From: Microbacterium sp. SORGH_AS_0888
Lineage (GTDB): Bacteria; Actinomycetota; Actinomycetes; Actinomycetales; Microbacteriaceae
DNA length: 64,000 nucleotides
Reading direction: 5' to 3'
NCBI RefSeq assembly: GCF_030818905.1
Contig: NZ_JAUTAZ010000001.1
Location: 1-64,000 of the forward strand
A program made the position numbers and the translations under genes. Positions within the stretch are counted from its first letter, which is position 1. Every line of letters begins with the position of its first letter. Below the pieces are notes generated by a model. It had not been told where the DNA came from and ran no database searches. It worked only from the letters and a program-made list of their open reading frames with translations. Positions 39,128 through 50,544 of this stretch are shown one piece after another.

Positions 39128-40527
39128 CCGAGCGCAGGGTGCGTGCCTGGGCCGTGACCAGCACGAGGCTCGTCGTGGGCGCCGCGGCCGCCGCGGGCCT
39201 GGTGCTCGTCACGGTGTTCGCCGTCGCCGCGCCGTGGCCCGGACACGCGGCTGCCCCCGTCGCCGTCACGGCCACCCCCGCGGCCGCGGACACCGTGCTG
39301 GCCTGCTCCGGCCCGCTCGTCGCGCTCGGACGCAACCGCACGGATGCGGCCCAGCTCACCCAGGCGGCCGCGCAGTCGGTCGTCTCGGCCACGGACGGCG
39401 CTGCCGCCCAGCAGAGCGCTCTCACCCCGTCGCCGGCCGTGTCGGGCGGCGCCGGGGGTGCGAGCTTCTCGGCGTCGCCGCGGGGCGGCGTTCCGGTGGA
39501 TGTCGCGGCGGCGGGATCGGCGTCGGTCGAGGCCGACGACCTCCGCGGCTTCGCGGCATCCGCCTGCCGGCCGGCGCTGACCGAGTCCTGGCTCATCGGC
39601 GGGGCGACCACGGTCGGCACCTCCGACCTCGTCGTGCTGTCCAACCCCGGCACGGTCCCCGCGACGGTCGACATCACGGTCTACACCGCGACGGGCGCGG
39701 AGGTCCCCACCGGGGGCAGCGGCATCGTCGTCGCTCCGGGCATGCAGCGCATCCTGCCGCTGTCCGGGATCGTCCCCGGCGCGAAGGCGCCCGTGCTGAG
39801 GGTCACCGCGACCGGCGCGCCCGTCGCCGCGGCGCTGCAGTCCAGCATCATCCGCACGCTCCTCCCGGGCGGCGTCGACGTCATGTCCGCGACCGCGCAG
39901 ACCTCGACCCGGGTCGTCGTCCCCGGCGTCGTCGTGCCGCCCTCGGCCGTCACGACGACGGGCGGGCTCGCGACGACGATCGCCCGCATCCTCTCGCCTC
40001 AGACCGACACCGCCGCGACCGTGACGGTCGACGCGCCCGACGGGACCCAGGTCTCGACGCGCCAGGTGCCCCTGACCGCGGGAGTACCGCTCGAGGTCGA
40101 GCTGACCGGGCTCCCGGCCGGCACGTACACCGTCACGGTCTCCGCCGGGGCGGGGGTGCTCGCGGCGGTCTGGCAGACCACGGGTTTCGGACAGGGCGAC
40201 GACTTCGCGTGGTACTCGTCGGCGCCCGAGGTGTCGGCCGACACGCTCGTCGCCGTCCCCGACGGCCCTGCGCCGACCCTGGTCGTGACGGCGACGGGCC
40301 AGACGCGCGTGAGCGTCACCCCGGTCGCGGGCGGCTCGACCCAGACCTCGGTGCTGACCGCCGGCTCGTCCGCGGTGCTCCCACTCGCGCCCGGCACGGT
40401 CTATCGGCTCTCGTCCGGCGGCGTGCCGGTGCACGCGCAGCTGTCGTACTCCGGGACCGGCCAGCTCGCCGCCGTGCCGGTGTGGTCGGCGGGGGCCGCC
40501 GCATCCGCGCTCACGGTGATCCCGTAG
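39124..40527 (+). CDS. DUF5719 family exported protein
   Basis: A 467-residue protein with an N-terminal membrane anchor (RRVRAWAVTSTRLVVGAAAAA) and a long extracytoplasmic beta-rich part (WLIGGATTVGTSDLVVLSNP, QRILPLSGIVPGAKAPVLRV, LTAGSSAVLPLAPGTVY). The pattern is DUF5719, which I associate with the whiB2 neighbourhood; function unknown. It is coupled to the upstream glycosyltransferase by a 4-bp overlap, so they may form one envelope complex. Palindrome copy C follows its stop. Confidence 0.75.
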   Translation: MTERRVRAWAVTSTRLVVGAAAAAGLVLVTVFAVAAPWPGHAAAPVAVTATPAAADTVLACSGPLVALGRNRTDAAQLTQAAAQSVVSATDGAAAQQSALTPSPAVSGGAGGASFSASPRGGVPVDVAAAGSASVEADDLRGFAASACRPALTESWLIGGATTVGTSDLVVLSNPGTVPATVDITVYTATGAEVPTGGSGIVVAPGMQRILPLSGIVPGAKAPVLRVTATGAPVAAALQSSIIRTLLPGGVDVMSATAQTSTRVVVPGVVVPPSAVTTTGGLATTIARILSPQTDTAATVTVDAPDGTQVSTRQVPLTAGVPLEVELTGLPAGTYTVTVSAGAGVLAAVWQTTGFGQGDDFAWYSSAPEVSADTLVAVPDGPAPTLVVTATGQTRVSVTPVAGGSTQTSVLTAGSSAVLPLAPGTVYRLSSGGVPVHAQLSYSGTGQLAAVPVWSAGAAASALTVIP

Positions 40528-40538
40528 CCGGGCTCGGC

Positions 40539-40593
40539 GAGCCGTCACATATCGCGCGAAAACCCGCGTTCTATGCGCGGAAAGTGACGGGTC
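40539..40593. repeat. 55-bp palindromic repeat, copy C
   Basis: Begins GAGCCGTCAC and ends GTGACGGGTC, 55 bp like copies A and B, and shares CGCGCGAAAACCC with copy B. It fills the gap between two converging genes, so it may act as a two-way terminator. Confidence 0.8.
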
Positions 40594-40600
40594 GGCGCGC

Positions 40601-41038
40601 TCAGAAGAAGCGGAAGCGTTCGGGCCCGAGGTCCCACGGGTCGCGATCGAGGTATTCGGCGGCGGCGCGGAAGACGCAGCTCTCGACCATCATCCGCCGA
40701 TGGGCCTCGTCGTTGCGGTGCAGGTGGCCCAGCCGCTCGATCGGCAGGCGGTAGAGCACGATGCGCTTCTCCTCCGTCGAGACGCTCCAGCGGGGGATGC
40801 CCTCGTCGTCCGTCGCGGGCGGCATGTCGGCGATCTCGAAACGCACCTCACGCAGGTCGGCCCATGCCCCGCGGAGGAACTCGGCCGCGCTCCCGACCGA
40901 GAGGTCGAAGCGGTCGACGCGCGTCTCGAGCGGGGGGAGCGGCGGGCGGACCACGGGGCTGCGTCCGACGCGGCCGTGCCGGCCGTGGCGGGAGGGCAGG
41001 GCCCGCGACACGCTCGATCTGCTCCTGCGGCGCACCAT
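40601..41038 (-). CDS. Metallopeptidase-family protein (Rv3259-like)
   Basis: A 145-residue protein. Basic N-terminus (about 35 residues), then a compact domain: RFDLSVGSAAEFLRGAWADL, EEKRIVLYRLPIERLGH and MMVESCVFRAAAEYLDRDPW. By position beside DUF3499 it matches the small zincin-like family next to it in mycobacteria (Rv3259). The HExxH zinc motif expected of an active zincin is not visible, so enzyme activity is doubtful. TAGGAT lies six bases before the ATG, indicating a leaderless mRNA. Confidence 0.7.
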   Translation of the reverse strand: MVRRRSRSSVSRALPSRHGRHGRVGRSPVVRPPLPPLETRVDRFDLSVGSAAEFLRGAWADLREVRFEIADMPPATDDEGIPRWSVSTEEKRIVLYRLPIERLGHLHRNDEAHRRMMVESCVFRAAAEYLDRDPWDLGPERFRFF

Positions 41039-41044
41039 GGCCCC

Positions 41045-41050
41045 ATCCTA
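41045..41050 (-). promoter_or_regulatory. -10 element for leaderless metallopeptidase-family gene
   Basis: TAGGAT on the minus strand ends six bases before the ATG at 41038. Confidence 0.5.
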
Positions 41051-41123
41051 GGCCGACCGCCCCCGCACCCGGCCGGGGTGAGCGGATGCGGCGCGGCGAG
41101 GCCGCGACATCCGTCGCCGGAGC

Positions 41124-41129
41124 TAGGGT
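41124..41129 (+). promoter_or_regulatory. -10 element for leaderless DUF3499 gene
   Basis: TAGGGT ends six bases before GTG 41136. Although the spacer is G-rich, it is too short to hold a ribosome site upstream of the transcription start. Confidence 0.5.
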
Positions 41130-41135
41130 CGGGGG

Positions 41136-41342
41136 GTGGGTGACAGACTGTGCTCCAAAGTGGGCTGTGCGCGTGAGGCCGTGGCGACGCTGACGTACGA
41201 CTACGGCGACCAGATGGCGGCCATCGGTCCCCTGGGCCGCGCCGGGGACCCGCACGCGCACGACCTCTGCGCCATCCACACCGACCGGCTGTCCGTGCCG
41301 AAGGGCTGGCTCGTCGTCCGCCACGAGACCCTGCGCGTCTAG
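41136..41342 (+). CDS. DUF3499 family protein
   Basis: A 68-residue protein with CSKVGCAREAVATLTYDYGD, PHAHDLCAIHTDRLSVPKGW and VVRHETL. Three Cys plus His suggest a small zinc site. It matches the DUF3499 family (Rv3258c in mycobacteria), conserved beside whiB2 and the metallopeptidase gene; function unknown. In mycobacteria a phosphomannomutase gene follows, but here the next gene is an RDD membrane protein. GTG 41136 is the leaderless start. Confidence 0.85.
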   Translation: MGDRLCSKVGCAREAVATLTYDYGDQMAAIGPLGRAGDPHAHDLCAIHTDRLSVPKGWLVVRHETLRV

Positions 41343-41363
41343 TCGCCCGCGACCCCGCGTGAG

Positions 41364-42161
41364 CTAGCGCAGGAGAGCGGCGGCGCGCGCGTCGCGTGCC
41401 CGGACCGCGTGCAGCTCGCGCGCGTAGCGCACGGCCGCGACGCCCCGCAGGAACGTCTCGGCATCCACGGCGGGAACGGGCGACACGTGCGTGCGGGTCT
41501 CCGCGGCGAGGTCCGTCGCGATCCGGTGGCGCGCCGCCGGATCCAGCTGCGGGGCCTGCGCCACGAACGACGCGAGCCGCCGAGCAAGCGGCAGGGGCAG
41601 GGCGGCGACATCCGCGACCCTGGCCCAGTCCGCGAGGACGGGCGGCATCGCCGGCACGCGCGCCACCAGCCGCGGTGCGCGTGTGCGCTCCGCATAGGTT
41701 CCGGCCACCAGATCCCCGAGGCGCTGCGCGCGCGGCGTGAACAGCCCGACGATCGCGGCGACGGCGCCCGCCGTCATCCAGATCTCCAGCACGCCGACGA
41801 GCGCACGCAGCAGCGCATGGCGGAACCCGGCGGCGCCGCCGTCGGCGCGCACGATGCGGCCGCCGACGGCGAGCTTGCCGAGGCTGCGCCCTCCCGACAC
41901 GGTCTCGACGACCGTGGGGAGCACGACGGCGACCATCACGAGCAGCACGATCGTGAGGATGGGCAGCAGGGACGGATCCAGGCCCTGCTCGCTCGTCCAC
42001 ACCACCACGAGCACGAAGACGACCACGAGCGCGACGCCGGCGAGCAGATCGATGAGCGCGCCGAGGGCCCGCAGCAGGAAGCCGACCGGCTGCACGTCGA
42101 GCGCGACCGCCTCGCCGGTCAGGATCTCGTCCTGGGCGATGTCGGCGATCTCGACGGCCAT
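41364..42161 (-). CDS. RDD family membrane protein
   Basis: A 265-residue protein. The RDD domain (about residues 20-150) has LRALGALIDLLAGVALVVV and SGGRSLGKLAVGGRIVRADG, with three or four helices; the C-terminal third is soluble and Arg-rich. RDD proteins are often envelope transport or stress factors, function mostly unknown. It diverges from the SpoIIM-like gene, and the two start codons are only 16 bp apart with overlapping -10 elements, a pairing often kept in actinobacteria. Confidence 0.85.
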   Translation of the reverse strand: MAVEIADIAQDEILTGEAVALDVQPVGFLLRALGALIDLLAGVALVVVFVLVVVWTSEQGLDPSLLPILTIVLLVMVAVVLPTVVETVSGGRSLGKLAVGGRIVRADGGAAGFRHALLRALVGVLEIWMTAGAVAAIVGLFTPRAQRLGDLVAGTYAERTRAPRLVARVPAMPPVLADWARVADVAALPLPLARRLASFVAQAPQLDPAARHRIATDLAAETRTHVSPVPAVDAETFLRGVAAVRYARELHAVRARDARAAALLR

Positions 42162-42164
42162 GCC

Positions 42165-42170
42165 TAGAGT
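42165..42170 (+). promoter_or_regulatory. -10 element for leaderless SpoIIM-like gene, overlapping divergent promoter
   Basis: TAGAGT ends seven bases before ATG 42178. On the other strand TTCACT (42173-42168) lies six bases before the RDD start at 42161, so both promoters share the same bases and should exclude each other. Confidence 0.45.
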
Positions 42171-42177
42171 GAATCAC

Positions 42178-43173
42178 ATGGACCCGGACGCGCTCGTCGC
42201 CGCGCACAGGCGGGAGTGGGAGCGACTCGACGCGCTCGTCCGCGCGCGCCGGCGCAGCGGGGCGGATGTCGACGAGCTCGTGTCGCGCTATCGCGCCGCC
42301 ACGGCGGACCTCGCCGACATCAAGACGACCGTGGGACGCAGCGCCGTGGGGGACCGTCTCTCGCTCACCCTGTCGCGCGCGCGCCTCGTGCTGACGCGCG
42401 CGCCCCGCAATCCGCTGCGGGGCGTGCCGGCGTTCTTCCTGCGGCAGCTGCCCGCCGCGCTGTACCGCATCCGATGGACGACGCTTGCGGTCGCGGTCGC
42501 GTTCGTTTCCATCGCCGCGCTCGTGGGCGTGTGGATCGCGGCCGATCCCGCCACCGTCGCGGCGCTCGGCGACCGCGCGGATCTGCGGGCGTACGCGGAT
42601 GAGCAGTTCGTGTCGTACTACAGCGAGAACCCCGCCGCCGTGTTCGCCGGAACCGTCTGGACGAACAACGCCTGGGTCGCCGCGCAATGCGTCGCGTTCG
42701 GCATCACGGGTGTCTGGCCCGTGTACATCGTGGTCCAGAACGCCGTGAACCTCGGGGCCGCGGCGGCGATCATGACGGAGTTCGACCGGCTGGACGTGTT
42801 CTTCGCGTTCATCCTCCCCCACGGCCTGCTCGAGCTCACCTGCGTCTTCGTCGCCGCCGCCGCGGGGCTCCACGTGTTCTGGGCATGGATCGCCCCCGGG
42901 CGCCGGGGGCGGGGCGAGGCGCTCGCGGCCGCGGGACGGTCGCTCGGCACGGTCGCCGTGGGCCTCGTCTTCGCACTGGCGCTGTCGGGGATCGTCGAGG
43001 CGTTCGTCACGCCGCAGCCGTGGCCGTGGGGCGTCAAGCTCGCGCTCGGCGCAGCGGCGCTCGGGGTTCTGCTGGGCTACATGCTGATCCTCGGACGCCG
43101 GGCCTTCCGCGAGGGGGAGACGGGCGATCTCGAGGAGGACGAGGCGGGGACGCCGCGGCTCGTCGCCGGCTGA
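42178..43173 (+). CDS. Stage II sporulation protein M-like membrane protein
   Basis: A 331-residue protein of the SpoIIM (DUF95) family: a soluble N-terminus of about 90 residues, then five or so helices with FVSYYSENPAAVFAGTVWTN and FGITGVWPVYIVVQNAVNLG, and FILPHGLLELTCVF near residue 210. In non-sporulating actinobacteria these proteins pair with RDD proteins in the envelope, role unknown. ATG 42178 is the leaderless start; the open frame reaches back into the RDD gene but no start there fits. Confidence 0.85.
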   Translation: MDPDALVAAHRREWERLDALVRARRRSGADVDELVSRYRAATADLADIKTTVGRSAVGDRLSLTLSRARLVLTRAPRNPLRGVPAFFLRQLPAALYRIRWTTLAVAVAFVSIAALVGVWIAADPATVAALGDRADLRAYADEQFVSYYSENPAAVFAGTVWTNNAWVAAQCVAFGITGVWPVYIVVQNAVNLGAAAAIMTEFDRLDVFFAFILPHGLLELTCVFVAAAAGLHVFWAWIAPGRRGRGEALAAAGRSLGTVAVGLVFALALSGIVEAFVTPQPWPWGVKLALGAAALGVLLGYMLILGRRAFREGETGDLEEDEAGTPRLVAG

Positions 43174-43257
43174 CGGCATCCTTCGGTCGTGCCGTCGTGC
43201 GGGGATTCCGCGCGACACGCCGGGTATGTCCTTCTCCGCGCGGCGTGTCGCCCGTGA

Positions 43258-46173
<2,916 letters not shown>

Positions 46174-46190
46174 CACGCCGGCTCGACGTC

Positions 46191-46227
46191 AGAAGCCCCG
46201 CCCCTCGGAAGAAGGGGCGGGGCTTCT
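46191..46227. terminator. Rho-independent bidirectional terminator
   Basis: A perfect 15-bp stem (AGAAGCCCCGCCCCT and its complement) with a 7-base loop, located between the ends of katG and the aquaporin gene. There is no long T-run, as is usual for high-GC actinobacteria. It can serve both converging genes. Confidence 0.85.
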
Positions 46228-46241
46228 GCGCGTGTGCGCGG

Positions 46242-47051
46242 TCAGGCCGTCTTGCGGTCGAACAGGGCGCGGTGCACGAGCCCTGCGATGAGCCCGCCGA
46301 CGATGGGGAACACGATGAAGACCCACAGCTGCGACAGCGCGGGGACCCCGCCGTAGATCGCGGCGGCGATCGAGCGGGCCGGGTTCACCGAGGTGTTGTC
46401 GACGGGGATGGAGATCAGGTGGATGAGGGTCAGGGTCAGGCCGATCACGAGCCCCGCCATCGCCGGGGTCCCGCGGGTCGTGTGCGTGACGCCGAGGATG
46501 ACGAACAGGAACACCGCCGTGAGGACGACCTCGACGATGATCGCCGCCCCCAGGCCGAAGCCACCGGGGGACTGCTCGCCGAAGCCGTTGCTCGCGAAGC
46601 CGCCGCTCTGCGCCTTCGCCAGCCAGCCATCGGGCCCCGCGAGCCCGATGACGAACAGCACCGTCGTCGCCACGACGCCGCCGACGACCTGCGCGACGAT
46701 GTAGCCGGCGGCATCCTTCCACGCGAAGCGGCCTGCGGCGGCGAGCCCCAGCGTGATCGCCGGGTTGAAGTGCCCGCCCGAGATCGGCCCCCACGCGTAG
46801 GCTCCCGCGACGACCGTCAGGCCGAACGCGAGGGACACGCCCACGAAGCCGATGCCGAGCGAGGTGCCGTTGTCGCTGACGCCGAAGTTCGCGGCCAGCA
46901 GCGCCGAGCCGACGCCGCCGAAGACCAGCAGGAAGGTGCCGAGGAGCTCGGCGGCGAGTTTCGCGCCGGTGCCCGGCCCGCTCGGAGCGGGGGCGTGATC
47001 GAGGGGTGTCGGCTGGGCCGGCTTCTCGGGATCGGGGTCGTGTGTGCTCAT
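46242..47051 (-). CDS. Aquaporin (MIP family)
   Basis: A 269-residue channel with six helices and two half-helices bearing the NPA motifs (HFNPAITLG near residue 100 and SVNPARSIAAA near 215). KLAAELLGTFLLVFGGVG starts the first helix, after a cytoplasmic tail of about 30 Pro-rich residues. The second NPA followed by Arg and small residues favours a water channel (AqpZ-like) over a glycerol facilitator. ATG 47051 has a GAGGAGG ribosome site. A much longer upstream frame is coding shadow. Confidence 0.9.
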   Translation of the reverse strand: MSTHDPDPEKPAQPTPLDHAPAPSGPGTGAKLAAELLGTFLLVFGGVGSALLAANFGVSDNGTSLGIGFVGVSLAFGLTVVAGAYAWGPISGGHFNPAITLGLAAAGRFAWKDAAGYIVAQVVGGVVATTVLFVIGLAGPDGWLAKAQSGGFASNGFGEQSPGGFGLGAAIIVEVVLTAVFLFVILGVTHTTRGTPAMAGLVIGLTLTLIHLISIPVDNTSVNPARSIAAAIYGGVPALSQLWVFIVFPIVGGLIAGLVHRALFDRKTA

Positions 47052-47137
47052 GATGAGCCTCCTCTCGCCCTCACCATAGCGCTCGGCTGGGAAAACGCTG
47101 AGAGGCGATGCGGCCGCGTCGACCCCCGGAGGGACCC

Positions 47138-48442
47138 CTAGAGGCGGCCGCGCGCCTTGAGATAGAGGTAGTGGTCGGCCACCCGGGGCGGCAGGGTCTC
47201 GGCGTCCGCGGTCACCGCGACGGCGCCGGCACGCCCGATCGCGCGGCGCACGGCCGCGGCGTCCTGGCGACCGCGCTCGAGGGATGCCGCGAGATAGGCG
47301 TCGGCCGCGGAGGGCCGGACGCCGACCGGCCGCGGGTCGGCGTCGGTCGCCGTCGCGACGAGCACGCGGGTCCGCGAGGCGACGCCCGCGAGCGCCGAGA
47401 GGAACCCGCGCGCGGCATCGGGGGAGTCCTGGGCGGTGAGCAGGACGAGCAGGGCCGGACGCCGCGTGATGCGCCGTGCCTGGGCGAGGGCGGCATCCCA
47501 GTCGGTGTCGATGAGCCGGGCGTTCACCGGCGCCATCGCCTCCACCATCGCGGGCAGCAGCGCCGACCCGTCGGCCCCGGTGACACGGGCCCGCACCGCC
47601 CGGTCGAACATGAGCAGGTGCACGTGATCGCCGGCCGCGGCGGCCAGCGCCCCGAGCAGCAGCGCCGCCTCCATCCCGGCGTCCAGACGCACGCCGTCGC
47701 CGACACGGGTCGCCGCGGTGCGCCCCGTGTCGACGACGATGACGACGTGCCGGTCGCGCTCGGGCCGCCACGTGCGCAGCATCGTCGTGCCCGATCTCGC
47801 CGTCGCCCGCCAGTCGATCGAGCGGACGTCGTCGCCGCGCACGTACTCCCGCAGGCTGTCGAACTCGGTGCCGGCGCCGCGCACCTGCACGCTCGTGGAC
47901 CCGTCGAGCTCGCGCAGGCGGGCGAGCCGTGAGGGCAGGTGGCGGCGGGCCGTGAAGGGCGGGAGCACGCGGATCGCGCCGGGCGCGGCGATGACCGCCT
48001 GGCGGCCGGCGAGGCCGAGGCAGCCGATGCTGCGGATCACCACGAACTCGCTGCGCACCTCCCCGCGGCGACGCGGTCGAAGCGGCACCCGGACCGTGCG
48101 TGCTTCCCCCGCGGGCACCGCGAGCGGCTGCCGGTCGGCGGGAGCGCCCGCCGTCGGCTGCCAGGCGTCGCGGAGCAGACCCACGAGCGTCCTGCCGCCG
48201 TCGTTGCGCACCCGCAGCTCGGTCTCGGCCGGCTCGTCACGTCGCGCCCGGCCCGGCAGTCGCCGCTCGATCCGGAGCCGTCGAGGGTCGGCCGCGCCTG
48301 CGACATCCGCCAGCGCCGCCGCGGCGCACAGCAGCGCCCACCCGCCCGCCGCGGCCCAGGGGGAGACCCCGGCCGCGGACAGCAGCAGGACGGGCACCAC
48401 CCCGAGGGCGGTGAGCAGGACGAGCCGACCGGTGACGTACAC
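47138..48442 (-). CDS. DUF58 domain protein of the MoxR operon
   Basis: A 434-residue protein: two N-terminal helices, a beta-rich segment, the DUF58 motif RGDDVRSIDWRATARSG near residue 225, and a VWA-like domain (VVIVVDTGRTAATR) that should bind a metal. Such proteins work with MoxR-type AAA+ ATPases in maturing envelope or metal enzymes. It is the last gene of the five-gene operon starting at 52360 and starts 3 bp after the MoxR stop. Confidence 0.85.
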   Translation of the reverse strand: MYVTGRLVLLTALGVVPVLLLSAAGVSPWAAAGGWALLCAAAALADVAGAADPRRLRIERRLPGRARRDEPAETELRVRNDGGRTLVGLLRDAWQPTAGAPADRQPLAVPAGEARTVRVPLRPRRRGEVRSEFVVIRSIGCLGLAGRQAVIAAPGAIRVLPPFTARRHLPSRLARLRELDGSTSVQVRGAGTEFDSLREYVRGDDVRSIDWRATARSGTTMLRTWRPERDRHVVIVVDTGRTAATRVGDGVRLDAGMEAALLLGALAAAAGDHVHLLMFDRAVRARVTGADGSALLPAMVEAMAPVNARLIDTDWDAALAQARRITRRPALLVLLTAQDSPDAARGFLSALAGVASRTRVLVATATDADPRPVGVRPSAADAYLAASLERGRQDAAAVRRAIGRAGAVAVTADAETLPPRVADHYLYLKARGRL

Positions 48443-48445
48443 GGC

Positions 48446-49396
48446 TCAGAGCGGGACGCGGGTCTGCTGCACGACGGCGCCGAGGACCGCGTCGGCGGTG
48501 ACCCCCTCGATCGCGGCCTCCGGCCTCACCTGCAGGCGATGACGCCACGTGGGCACGATCATCGTCTGCACATGGTCGGGGGTGATCGCGGGGTAGCCGC
48601 TCAGCCAGGCCCAGGCCTTCGCCGTCGCCAGGAGCGCGGTCGCCGCCCGCGGGCTCGCGCCGAGCTCGACGGACGGCGCCTGTCGCGTCGCACGGGCGAG
48701 ATCGACGATGTAGGCGAGGACGTCGTCCGCGACGTCGACGGATGCCGCCGCCTCCTGCGCGGCCCGGATCGACGCCGCGTCGGCGACCGTGGCGACCGCG
48801 GACAGATCCAGCGGGTCGAAGCCGTCCGCGTGCCGGCGCAGGACCTGGATCTCGGGCTCGCGTTCGGGCACCGCGACCGTGAGCTTGAGCAGGAACCGGT
48901 CCAGCTGTGCCTCGGGCAGATCGTACGTGCCCTCGTGCTCCACCGGGTTCTGGGTGGCCGCCACGAGGAACGGCGTGGGAAGCGCGCGTGTGACGCCGTC
49001 CGCCGACACCTGTCGTTCGGCCATCGCCTCCAGCAGGGCCGACTGGGTCTTGGGCGGCGTCCGGTTGATCTCGTCGGCGAGCAGGATCTGGGTGAACACC
49101 GGACCCTCGCGGAACTCGAACGCACCGGCCCGCGCGTCGTACACGAGCGAGCCGGTGACGTCTCCCGGCATGAGGTCGGGGGTGAACTGCACGCGCCGGG
49201 TGTCGAGGCCGAGCGCGCGGCTGAAGGCACGCACCAGCAGCGTCTTGGCGACACCGGGGACGCCCTCCAGCAGCACGTGGCCGCGGGCGAGCAGGGCGAC
49301 CAGCAGGCCCGTGACGGCGCCGTCCTGCCCGATGACCGCGTGCCCGATCTCGGTGCGCACGCGGTGCATGGTCTCGCGGAGCTCGTTCTCGGTCAT
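48446..49396 (-). CDS. MoxR-type AAA+ ATPase
   Basis: A 316-residue chaperone-like ATPase: Walker A EGVPGVAKTLLVRA near residue 42, Walker B LLADEINRTPPKTQSALLE near 107, sensor TQNPVEHEG near 148, and the lid domain with RAATALLATAKAWAWLSGY. MoxR enzymes remodel partner proteins that carry VWA domains, here the DUF58 protein. The start overlaps the stop of the DUF4350 gene by 4 bp (ATGA). Confidence 0.92.
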   Translation of the reverse strand: MTENELRETMHRVRTEIGHAVIGQDGAVTGLLVALLARGHVLLEGVPGVAKTLLVRAFSRALGLDTRRVQFTPDLMPGDVTGSLVYDARAGAFEFREGPVFTQILLADEINRTPPKTQSALLEAMAERQVSADGVTRALPTPFLVAATQNPVEHEGTYDLPEAQLDRFLLKLTVAVPEREPEIQVLRRHADGFDPLDLSAVATVADAASIRAAQEAAASVDVADDVLAYIVDLARATRQAPSVELGASPRAATALLATAKAWAWLSGYPAITPDHVQTMIVPTWRHRLQVRPEAAIEGVTADAVLGAVVQQTRVPL

Positions 49397-50544
49397 CGCG
49401 TCCTCTTCCGTGTCGTGTCGGGGATGGTGGCGGCCTCGAGGCGCACGAGGGCGTCGGCGAGGCGCACGAGGTCGGCGTCGGTCCGCGGGAGCGGGCCCGC
49501 GAGCGTGAGGCGGGGGTCGGGGGCGGTTCCCGGCGGGGAGGCGCGCAGGCGGTCGGCCACCGCATCCGCGACGGCCTCCGGCGCCGCGTCGGCCGGGAGG
49601 CCGAGCGCGCCCGAGAGCCGGTGCCGAGCGCCATCGCGCAGCAGCGAGCCGGCATGCGCGGCGTCGCGCGAGGTCGCATACAGCCGGGCGCGGCCGCGCG
49701 TGGTCTCACCGCCTCGCACCGTGACGGGCAGCCGCTCGGCGACGAGGGGACCGAACCTCCGTCCCCGCCACACGGCGGCGACCGCCGCCGCGGCGATCAG
49801 CAGGAGGATGGCGGGCGTGACCCAGCGGGGGGTCAGCGTGCCGATCGTGGCCGGCGTGCCGTCGGCGTCGGCGGCCGAGGGGACGTACCAGGTGACGTGC
49901 CCCGTGCCGCCGAGCAGCCCGAGGGCGAGTGCGGCGTTGCCGTCGCGGGTGATCCGCTCGTTCGTGAACAGCGCGGTGGCGTCGACGGCGACGACGGCGC
50001 CGCCGTCGTGCGCGACGGCGAGCAGGCCGAACCCCGCACCCTCCGGATAGCAGCTCCAGGTCGCATCCCCGGCCGTGAACAAGCCGCCGACGGCCACGGC
50101 ACCGGCCCGCTCGGCGGCGGGGAGGCCGCAGTCCGGCTGCCGCGGCGTGCCGGAGCCGTAGCCGGCGGAGGTGCCGGAGAAGACCACCCGGATGTCGCGC
50201 GCGGTCGGCGCGAGGAAGACGACGTCGCGGCCGCTCTCCGCCAGCCGCGCCACCTGGTCGTCGGAGAGCACGCTCGTGTCGCCCACCGCGAGGGTGCCCG
50301 ACGACGCGTCGGCGTCGGCGATCGAGCGCGCCACCCTGACGGCGACACCGTGGCCGGCCAGCGTGCGGGCGAGCGCGCGCGTGCCGTCGGGGCCGGCGGA
50401 CTCCGGGTCCAGGTCCCCGCGGGGGGACCACTGCCCGAGGTTCGAGAGCGCGGCGGCCGCAAGGCCCGCGCCGACGAGCAGCACCACGACGACGAGCCAC
50501 CCGAGCGCGCGGCGCGTGCGCCCGGGGCGCACGGCGACCGTCAT
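49393..50544 (-). CDS. DUF4350 domain membrane protein
   Basis: A 383-residue protein with one N-terminal helix (LGWLVVVVLLVGAGLAAAAL), an extracytoplasmic DUF4350 domain (NLGQWSPRGDLDPESAGPDG, GRDVVFLAPTARDIRVVFSG) and a second helix near residue 235, followed by a basic cytoplasmic tail. ATG 50544 overlaps the DUF4129 stop by 4 bp. The family is a regular member of actinobacterial MoxR operons; function unknown. Confidence 0.8.
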   Translation of the reverse strand: MTVAVRPGRTRRALGWLVVVVLLVGAGLAAAALSNLGQWSPRGDLDPESAGPDGTRALARTLAGHGVAVRVARSIADADASSGTLAVGDTSVLSDDQVARLAESGRDVVFLAPTARDIRVVFSGTSAGYGSGTPRQPDCGLPAAERAGAVAVGGLFTAGDATWSCYPEGAGFGLLAVAHDGGAVVAVDATALFTNERITRDGNAALALGLLGGTGHVTWYVPSAADADGTPATIGTLTPRWVTPAILLLIAAAAVAAVWRGRRFGPLVAERLPVTVRGGETTRGRARLYATSRDAAHAGSLLRDGARHRLSGALGLPADAAPEAVADAVADRLRASPPGTAPDPRLTLAGPLPRTDADLVRLADALVRLEAATIPDTTRKRTR

